Assembly (NCBI RefSeq): GCF_963678635.1
Contig: NC_087063.1
Location: 16,559,006-16,623,005, forward strand
Direction of reading: 5' to 3'
Length of the DNA: 64,000 nt
Origin: Symsagittifera roscoffensis
Taxonomy: Eukaryota > Xenacoelomorpha > Acoela > Convolutidae
Position numbers and translations under genes: made by a program. This document shows positions 57,520-64,000 of the stretch, in pieces. Each line of letters begins with the position of its first letter. Position 1 is the first letter of the stretch. The notes under the pieces are model-generated. The model worked only from the letters and a program-made list of their open reading frames with translations. It did no database searches and was not told the origin of the DNA.

Positions 57520-57861
57520 CAGGGGCGGATTATGGAGAGTAGATGCTTTTTTCTTAGAGTTTCGACCCCCTGCCGACCCAAAGGGTCCCCCTTTGTACAA
57601 TTTTGAGATATCCATTTTTTGCTGACTGACCTTAAAATTTTTCTAAAGGTGCCTAAAGGTGCCTTAAAATTTTTCTAAAGGTCGACGTTTTCCAAAAATT
57701 GCCTAAAAGCGCCTTTTTTGGCCTGCTTTTTTCAAAAAATTGCCTGCGGCACAGAAAGTTTGGTCAAACTGGGTTCTTTAGAGTGATTGGGGAGAGCTCC
57801 GAAATTCAATTTGTTCGACCTAAAAAAATCCCACCTCGAGAAAATCCTAGATCCGCCCCTG
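57520..57861 (-). mobile_element. hAT-like MITE, complete, with 8-bp duplication
   Basis: 342 bp. Ends CAGGGGCGGATTATGGA and ...TCCTAGATCCGCCCCTG, flanked by ACTAGGTT at 57512-57519 and 57862-57869. Same family as 51047-51471 in opposite orientation. Confidence 0.92.
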
Positions 57862-57879
57862 ACTAGGTTGACCATATTT

Positions 57880-58015
57880 AGCGCAGTAAGCGAGTTTCCG
57901 GGCGATAAAGAAAAATTTTGACCAAAAAAAACGCGTGCAAGTTTTTCAACGTGTGCAAGTTTTTCAACGCGGTAAGATTTTGTATATTGGCGCCGTATTC
58001 GCCTTTAAAAAAACT
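57880..58015. repeat. MITE internal fragment with 17-bp tandem duplication
   Basis: AAATTTTGACCAAAAAA and TATTGGCGCC words match the interior of the MITE family. GTGCAAGTTTTTCAACG is present twice in tandem. Confidence 0.5.
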
Positions 58016-58152
58016 TAGTGAAAATGTATATCCTAAAAGAGAAGCAAAGGAAGCTTTCAAAAATGAATAATTGCCAGGAGGAGACGTCACTCGATGAAAA
58101 TAGAGGAAATACAAACAGTATAAATCTAAGACTCATATATCATTTTTTGCAG

Positions 58153-58455
58153 CCGACTCACAATTGGGTCCGAAATGACACTGCATGCACAGATCGCCCA
58201 GCCTCCTATCTCTGCACTACGCCCGAAGACCATCCGGATTATAGCGATTTCTTGAATATGAAACTCCATTGGCAAGAACTTGATCCCAGTACTTTTATCG
58301 ACAACGGATGTACATCCGCTTCACCCCCAAACTCACCCCCAGAACCGACACCTGCAGCAACCACGCAAGCGCCCACTCCTCCGCCACCGCCTGCAACAGA
58401 TCCCCCGCCTGCAACAGATCCTCCGCCTGCACCGACAGGACCGACAACCAGGGAC
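58153..58455 (+). CDS. Internal exon, module 5 second half and Pro-rich linker
   Basis: Exon after ATTTTTTGCAG, phase 0 in. NWVRNDTACTDRPASYLCTT shows the W-x(6)-C...Y-x-C pattern, and then comes a Pro/Thr/Ala-rich linker with a 15-nt coding repeat (PPATD twice). The linker resembles O-glycosylated mucin-like spacers of extracellular proteins. The 3' end is unresolved. The following exon at 58694 needs a phase-2 partner, but no GT in the linker is in that phase with a good donor context; CAACCAG/GGAC at 58455 would fit only as a non-canonical junction. Confidence 0.65.
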
Positions 58456-58693
58456 TTTAATTTTTGTGTATTTCTAAAATCATCAACACAGCATGAGTCC
58501 GTTTTTGTAGGATTAAAACTGGTATAACGTCTGTCTGTTCAATTAAGCACTGAAAATTAAACACTGTTTGTTCAATTGAAACAAAAGTAAGCACTGAGTG
58601 TTTTCGGTTTTCAGTTGTAACGCACAAAATCACAAAAAAAAATTCAATTTTTAAATTTTACTTCATAAATAAAAGTCCCTTATCTAAACAAAG

Positions 58694-58878
58694 CACTGCA
58701 ACAACAACGACAACTACAACCACGCCTCAACCAACCCAACATGCCATGTATGAAATAGTAATCAGTGGGAGTGGTAACTACGGGTTCATGCGTGTCTCTG
58801 AGACGGAGTACGCCCTAATCCCCTCTCTTCAAGTCGTCACAATCAGCTCACAGACAGCGGAGGCTGAGGCTATTTCAG
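58694..58878 (+). CDS. Internal exon, Thr-rich linker and module ending
   Basis: Exon after CTAAACAAAG, before GTACAA, leaving in phase 1 as module-ending exons do. It encodes a Thr run and PQPTQH, then GNYGFMRVSETEYALIPSLQ and VVTISS, the strongest match to the ending of module 1. The next module should start right of the window or within the region disrupted by the BEL/Pao element. Only this frame is open across the exon. Confidence 0.68.
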
Positions 58879-60168
58879 GTACAATATTCACAGTTATGGG
58901 GCCAGAGAATTAGTGTTCCGACAGCCCCCTATGCAGTCCTACCCGGATTGGCTTTTGCCCGTTTTTAGGTAATCAGGATCGACGGCTAAAAGTAGCCTAT
59001 AATTGATGTTCATAATCTGTCTCCATAAAAATGTTAAAAAACCGATTATAGTGAGATAATAATCGATTATGAATACCTCAAGCTAGAATAAAGCTTAATC
59101 CGTTATATTCGATTATTATGGATTATAACAAATTATAATGGAACAGGAACATAATGGTTTATAATGGATCAGAATGGATTATAATTGTATACAGTAGCGG
59201 ATTGGGAGGGGGCACGCTTCTCCTCTCAGGAATTCGACTCCCTGCCGACCCAAAGGGTCCCCCCTTTGTACTATTTTGAGATATCAATTTTTGGCTGACT
59301 GACCTTAATTTTTTTCTAAAGGCGCCTTTGGCGCCAATCTATACTAATTTTGAGGGGGGAGCGCGCGCCGAAAAAACGCGACTTTTTGCTCGAAATTTTC
59401 CAAAAAGTGCTTAAAAAGCGTTTTTTGACCTTTTTTCAAAATTTGCCTGCACCGCAGACAATTTCGTCAAGTTAGAGTCTTTATAGTGGCTGGGGAGAAC
59501 TCAGAAAATCAGTTTGGTCGACCTAAAAAAAAAGGTCGAAAAAATTTTCAATTTTTTTTGAAAATCAGCCCCCCTCGAGAAATTCCTAGATCCGCGCCTG
59601 ATTGTATATACTCCGTTTTACTCAAGAGCGGGTTTTCTAAAAGTTTTTTGTGTATATTCAGAACTAGAACGTTGCAAGGGAAACTGTTTTTCAAAAAAAC
59701 AGGCGGAGGTAAGTAGCTTAAGAAGTCGAGTAGATTTACATTTATACCGATTATAATCCAATATAGTCCAATACAATAGAGTTTAAAAGAAAAATAACTG
59801 ATTTAATTTCTATTAATAAGCCAATGAAATGATTGGGTTATAAATGGACTATAATTGATTGCGTATGGCTGTGCCGCACTCTCGTATCCTGTAAGATCTA
59901 CAAAAACCTGCTTCAAAATCTGTAAATTATCGGCAACTTAACAGATAATATGAAGAGTAAGTAATATATGACAACAATGAGTTTAACATTTTCGGTTAGC
60001 ATTTTAGCAATACGGTTTCCAAAACAATCTCAAAAATCTATAAACATTTTGATGGCAAACTGACCTCAATCGGACAAACCAGTAGTTTTCAAGGCCTTTT
60101 GTCTAAGAAAATCTAATTTTAGCTTTTTCACTTTCGCGCCATAATGCCGTCATTAATTTAAGATTTAT
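58879..60168. other. Intronic sequence before BEL/Pao element
   Basis: Contains a possible AGGGC-repeat relic (58893-58985), an ATAATGGATTATAAT-rich simple repeat (59050-59185) and a complete MITE (59192-59600). The 3' LTR of the BEL/Pao element should lie in or before 60168, but its border cannot be defined without the second copy. Confidence 0.5.
59192..59600 (-). mobile_element. hAT-like MITE, complete, with 8-bp duplication
   Basis: 409 bp. Degenerate left terminus CAGTAGCGGATT and right terminus TCCTAGATCCGCGCCTG, flanked by ATTGTATA at 59184-59191 and 59601-59608. Confidence 0.9.
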
Positions 60169-62226
60169 TTAAGCGCAAACATCTTCCGCGCCCAAAGGAG
60201 CGAAAACGGGTGCGAGTTTTACGGCCGGTCGAGTTAGCTCCCCGGAGCGGGTGGTAACTACGGCGGATCGGGCTATGTTGTCTTTTCCGTAATTAAGGGT
60301 TTTTATACGAGCCAGAGGGTAGTGTCCCCTTGGGCTGCGTTCGTCAACAGTCCACACTAAATCCCCTGTTTTTAAAATAACGTCACTATCGGAGTGCCAC
60401 TTACTGCGTTTATTCAGCGCTGGCTCATAATCTCGCAGCCAACGACTCCAAATTGCGTTGGCGTAGCTTTGCGCTCGGATATATTGCTTTCGATGGTCGA
60501 AGTGCTCCTGGAAAGAGAGAGAAGGAAAGCTAGTACCATTTCGGCCTAACAAAAAATGATTAGGAGTTAACACCTCGAAACCATCCGGACTTGCACTTAC
60601 TGATGTTATAGGTCGAGCGTTCAGTGATTGTTCTACAAGACAGAAAGTTGTTTCAAGGACTTCGGGAGTGAGCTTTCTACTTCCTATTATTGCGTAGAAT
60701 ACCCTTTTACAACACCAAACGAGACGTTCCCAAGAACCACTGTGATGCTGGGCTGCCGGGGGGTTAAATTTCCACTTAATACCCTTTTTCGCCAGCTCTG
60801 GGGGTGCTTGATCGTTCCACGACTGAATACAATTTAAGAGTTCTTTCTCGGCTCCCACAAAATTGGTGCCGTTATCAGACCAAATGACTGATGGAGTGCC
60901 GCGACGGGCAATGAATCTTTCGATTCCCATTACACACGAACTCGTGTCCATGGATGAGACAATCTCAATATGTACAGCTCTGGTGGTCATACATGTAAAA
61001 AGGAAGCACCATCGTTTTTCAGAACTCCTCCTGATTGAGACGTAAAAGGGTCCAAAGTAATCAACACCACAGTTTGTGAAGGAAGGCTGGCGGTAACCAA
61101 GCCTTTCAACTGGAAGCTCTACCATCATAGGTGTGACAGTTTTGGCTTTGCGCTTCCTACATATAAGGCAGTGGACTTCAATGGACATTAATAAAGAGCG
61201 AAGGTTCAAGATTGCGAACTCTAAGTGAATTACAGCTCGCAGGTAGTCTAAGAACTGGTGCTGATAGCGATAATGATTATCACTTACGAACAATTTCACC
61301 AGAGAATGCCTTCCATCAAGGATTATGGGGTGTTTTGTGTCATATTCACTTTCAACTAGGCGACGAATTCGCCCAGTTGAACGAATGAGGAATGCAGGAC
61401 CCATAAACGGTGCATATTGTGCAATACGACTAGACTTTTTGACGGTTTTGTTGCAGGACAGGAGTAAATATTCCGCTTCAAAAGATTCCTTTTGGGAAAT
61501 CAACAAAAGTCGTTGTTTGGCGGTTTCTAATTCAACCGGATCGGTTATTTCCTTGACTTTAGTGCGGTAGTGCCGGTGTTTCGGACTAAGTCTGAGCATG
61601 AAGGCAACCACTCGCTGGAGTTTACGTAACGAGCTGAATTTTTCCCATGCAAATAAAATGGGTTGTTTTTGTGCAACGTTTGAAAAATTAGAGGCCTGCT
61701 GTAAACCTTCATTAAGGTCACAAGCGGGACCAGCCAGGCGGATTTTCTTAAGTATTTCTATGCTCGGCTTGAACGGCCACTCGCCACTTTTCAGCAGACT
61801 TGGCCCGTTCACCCAGCTGCTTGTTTTTAAGGACTCCGCTGAGATTCCTCTGGTTCCCGTATCAGCAGGGTTGTCTCCACTTAAGACGTGAAACCACTGG
61901 TCTACAGTCGTACTTTCCAGAATCTCTCCAATCCGGTTTGCCACGAACGTTGGTTGCTTACTACCTGAGTTTAACCACTGGAGCACAGTGGTGCTGTCAG
62001 TCCACATGAACGTGTTTGACACAGGAATGGTTAAAGCTTTGAGGACATCTTCCTTCAAGCGGGTAGCGAGTAACTGCAGTTCAAGCTTCGGGATGGAAAG
62101 CGCTTTCGTGGGCGCGACTCTTGCTTTTCCAAAGACGAAGGCAACTTGTGTTTCGAGTGAAGTTTTCACACGGGCGCGAAGAAAAACTACAGCACAAAAA
62201 ACTTCTTCTGAGCTGTCACCGAACAT
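60169..62226 (-). CDS. BEL/Pao RNase H, integrase and C-terminal domain
   Basis: A 685-codon open stretch. RNase H-like part: LELQLLATRL and MWTDSTTVLQWLNSG (residues about 47-90). Zinc-finger part ends VHCLICRKRKAKTV (about 350-363); its first half is unusual, lacking the common FWILxGR. Integrase core: VDYFGPFYV (first Asp), WSDNGTNFVGAEKELL (second Asp) and PAAQHHSGSWERLV (Glu), so the DDE triad is complete. The C-terminal VILKTGDLVWTVDE...RGHYPLARI block is the domain that ends Pao-type polyproteins. The stop is at 60169-60171. Confidence 0.9.
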   Translation of the reverse strand: MFGDSSEEVFCAVVFLRARVKTSLETQVAFVFGKARVAPTKALSIPKLELQLLATRLKEDVLKALTIPVSNTFMWTDSTTVLQWLNSGSKQPTFVANRIGEILESTTVDQWFHVLSGDNPADTGTRGISAESLKTSSWVNGPSLLKSGEWPFKPSIEILKKIRLAGPACDLNEGLQQASNFSNVAQKQPILFAWEKFSSLRKLQRVVAFMLRLSPKHRHYRTKVKEITDPVELETAKQRLLLISQKESFEAEYLLLSCNKTVKKSSRIAQYAPFMGPAFLIRSTGRIRRLVESEYDTKHPIILDGRHSLVKLFVSDNHYRYQHQFLDYLRAVIHLEFAILNLRSLLMSIEVHCLICRKRKAKTVTPMMVELPVERLGYRQPSFTNCGVDYFGPFYVSIRRSSEKRWCFLFTCMTTRAVHIEIVSSMDTSSCVMGIERFIARRGTPSVIWSDNGTNFVGAEKELLNCIQSWNDQAPPELAKKGIKWKFNPPAAQHHSGSWERLVWCCKRVFYAIIGSRKLTPEVLETTFCLVEQSLNARPITSVSASPDGFEVLTPNHFLLGRNGTSFPSLSFQEHFDHRKQYIRAQSYANAIWSRWLRDYEPALNKRSKWHSDSDVILKTGDLVWTVDERSPRGHYPLARIKTLNYGKDNIARSAVVTTRSGELTRPAVKLAPVFAPLGAEDVCA

Positions 62227-62579
62227 GTGTTACTCAACCCAATCGACTGGTGCGGAGAAGTAGCTGCGCTTTATACTCATTTTCCCTAGAGATGGCAAAC
62301 CAGAGGGCCAGGCAAGAAATTTTGTCTTGATATCAACGGGTAGCTCATCATATCATTGTTGACCATGAATGCGCCAGATTTCTTTCAACAATAATCGCGC
62401 TCTTACGGTATAGGGCGCTACGAGACCTATGGGGTCGAAAACGGAAGAAACAAAACTTAACACTGTTCGCTGTGTTATCGAGTGTTTAAGTTCACGGTTG
62501 ACACCACGGCTTACGACCAAAGTGTCGTCAATATGGTCCCACTTCAGACCAAGAACATGAGAAGAATTATCACCACAAG

Positions 62580-63020
62580 TTACAATATTTTTACTTTCCT
62601 GTTGCGGCGCGCGTTAAACTCTTTATTAATTTTAGTTACGTTATTTATGAACTTAGTTAATTTAAAACCACCTAGAGCTAACAGAGTAATCAACTCTTGA
62701 CTAATTTTAAATGCAGGGTCCTCAAAAGAGTCAAGGTAGTCGTCCATATAAAATTTCTCTAGAACTGCGGACGCTGCGTCAGGGAACATCGCCTGATTAT
62801 CCATTGTAGTCCGTTGCAATGCATAATTTGCACACGTTGGCGAATCTCTCGCTCCAAAGATATGTCTGGTGTACAACCACATCGGCTGTGGGGTCCTAAG
62901 GCCACAGAAAACGAAGAGATGGTTGGTCCTCTGGAAGGACGCCGACTTGTAGGAACATCCCTTCAATGTCAGCCGATACGGCAAAATGATGTTGACGAAA
63001 ACGGAGGAGAACGAACACAA
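62580..63020 (-). pseudogene. BEL/Pao reverse transcriptase palm
   Basis: Open stretch with HIFGARDSPTCANYALQRT and the catalytic FYMDDYLDSF (YMDD at 62739-62750), both typical of Pao polymerases. It is in a different frame from the upstream piece (62969-63988), and ends before the RNase H part with a gap of about 350 bases of broken frame. Confidence 0.87.
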
Positions 63021-63988
63021 GGTTTTGCAGTAGGTCGGGTCCTTACTAGCAACGATTTGTTCAATGACGTATCGTGGAATTTAGACGCTCCGTTAAGGAC
63101 ACGCCTCACTTTACCAGGTTTGTTTGGGTTCACCACGGGATGGTGAGGAAGATACCACTCGCGTATGCTGCGGTTCGAAAATTTATGGGGAGGAACTTCA
63201 ATCACGTATCCTTTACTCAAATCATCTTCGATAGTTTTTGAGTATTGATCCCTTAAGTGAGGATCTTTCGCTAAACGTTTTTCCAACGATTTTAACTGAA
63301 CCAATGAGGAATAGTAATTGTCTGGTAACATGATAGATTTTTCTGCCCAAAGCATACCTACAGCGTATCTTGATCCATCGTGGACGGTGGAGGAATCAAG
63401 TATTTTAGCCGCCCTTTTGTCCTCGGCTGAACGGGAATCGACCTGTTTGTAGGCTCCGTATGACTCTATTTCATACCAGCGTTTGATTTGACAAGCTAGT
63501 TCGGTATCATCCGTATTGCACTTGAAACAAGTAGAAAGGAAACCAGTAGATGTCGGCATTGGGCCGCTCAAGACCCAGCCTATTGGAAGGCGAACAGCGA
63601 CGGGCGATGTGTTTGGATCGGCCTCACTCTTGAAATACTCCTCAGGCCGAATAGCATGGAAGGAGTCTTGACCAATTATTAGGTCTACATCGGCGTAGCT
63701 ATACACAATTGGTTTGATTGGAGCAAGGTACGGATACTTGCTCTGTAATGCAGGGATGTTGACGGTATCGGTACCGACTTTAAGTTCATCCTTGACAAAT
63801 GCGGTTAAATCGAATATGTATTCGAATCCATCGAAGTTAGAAGATACCTTCATCTGAACTTGTTTCGTTTTAACAACAGTCGTTGTGTTAATACCATTTA
63901 CCGTGAGATCCAAATCTCTTCCTGAGAGATTCAGACATTTGACTAATTTAGCCGATATCCAGGAATGACTAGATGCTGAGTCACACAA
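62969..63988 (-). pseudogene. BEL/Pao protease and RT fingers
   Basis: 339-codon open stretch, left-truncated only by start choice; the true polyprotein begins beyond the window. CDSASSHSWISAKLV is the aspartic protease active site of the Pao type, PLIGQDSFHAI-like and LPIGWVLSGPM blocks follow, and WYLPHHPVVNPNKPGKVRRV then LNGASKFHDTSLNKSLL mark the RT fingers. The frame is lost after that point near 63040. Confidence 0.87.
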
Positions 63989-64000
63989 TGTTAAACAATC

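Larger units (their letters stand above)
54936..58152. other. Intron 8
   Basis: 3.2-kb intron with a decayed MITE (55352-55640), two copies of the AGGGC dispersed repeat, a tRNA-derived SINE (56640-56967), a complete MITE (57520-57861) and another MITE fragment with a 17-bp tandem duplication (57880-58015). Confidence 0.6.
60169..64000 (-). mobile_element. BEL/Pao LTR retrotransposon, partial
   Basis: Minus-strand element truncated by the window edge. From the right: protease and start of RT, RT palm with YMDD, RNase H and integrase with the C-terminal domain of this superfamily. Gag and the 5' LTR lie outside, and the 3' LTR is not identified. A frameshift near 63000-63040 and a gap in coding near 62230-62580 break the polyprotein, but the terminal 685 codons are intact. 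It is in antisense to the host gene. Confidence 0.9.

Overview
The window is nuclear DNA of an invertebrate animal: AT-rich, with spliceosomal introns, Ty3/gypsy and BEL/Pao LTR retrotransposons, hAT-like and Mutator-like non-autonomous DNA transposons and a tRNA-derived SINE. I cannot place it to phylum from sequence alone. No complete gene lies inside it. Instead it is an internal slice of one very long plus-strand gene whose introns have been swollen by transposable elements.

Host gene: ten plus-strand exons (341-495, 1368-1632, 15833-16267, 33051-33184, 35781-36161, 50679-50850, 54174-54281, 54748-54935, 58153-about 58455, 58694-58878). Through the first nine exons, canonical GT-AG junctions fit in phase (1-0, 0-1, 1-1, 1-0, 0-0, 0-1, 1-1, 1-0, 0-) and join without a stop. 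The last junction is unresolved. They encode a run of about five to six copies of a roughly 150-residue module that I do not recognise. Its first half is C-E-(S/T)-P followed by an F-x-x-x-G-x-x-(W)-C-F strand-like motif. Its second half has W-x(5-6)-C...Y-x-C-x(3)-D and ends in YG...A-L-x-P-S-L-Q-x-V-T-I-S. Near the right end a Pro/Thr-rich, mucin-like linker interrupts a module. The layout suggests a large secreted or extracellular repeat protein.

Elements in the introns, left to right: gypsy element A (2707-9252, plus), gypsy element B (10641-15115, minus, internally deleted), a diverged tandem repeat (21180-23255), a large palindrome (23402-23496), a decayed gypsy relative E (about 27718-32218, minus), intronic satellite-like repeats (33280-35180), gypsy C (37052-43541, minus) and gypsy D (43591-49984, minus) only 49 bp apart, a hAT-like MITE family (seven copies or fragments, three with exact 8-bp target duplications), a Mutator-like MITE (53537-53974, 9-bp duplication), a tRNA-derived SINE (about 56640-56967), and a BEL/Pao element entering from the right edge (60169-64000, minus). 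B, C and D have exact 5-bp target duplications and A has one with a single mismatch; none of the four has an intact coding region.

The most interesting points are: (1) the unrecognised two-part module and its regular intron phases; (2) in all four well-preserved gypsy elements the gag start codon straddles the LTR/primer-binding-site border (A from the LTR, TG from a tRNA-Ser-type PBS), so the first Gag codons would be re-templated by host tRNA in each replication cycle; (3) recurrent TGTAAATA words at the same two places in divergent elements; (4) a conserved-block, low-complexity extension after integrase; (5) a perfect 16-bp inverted repeat exactly at the internal deletion of B.
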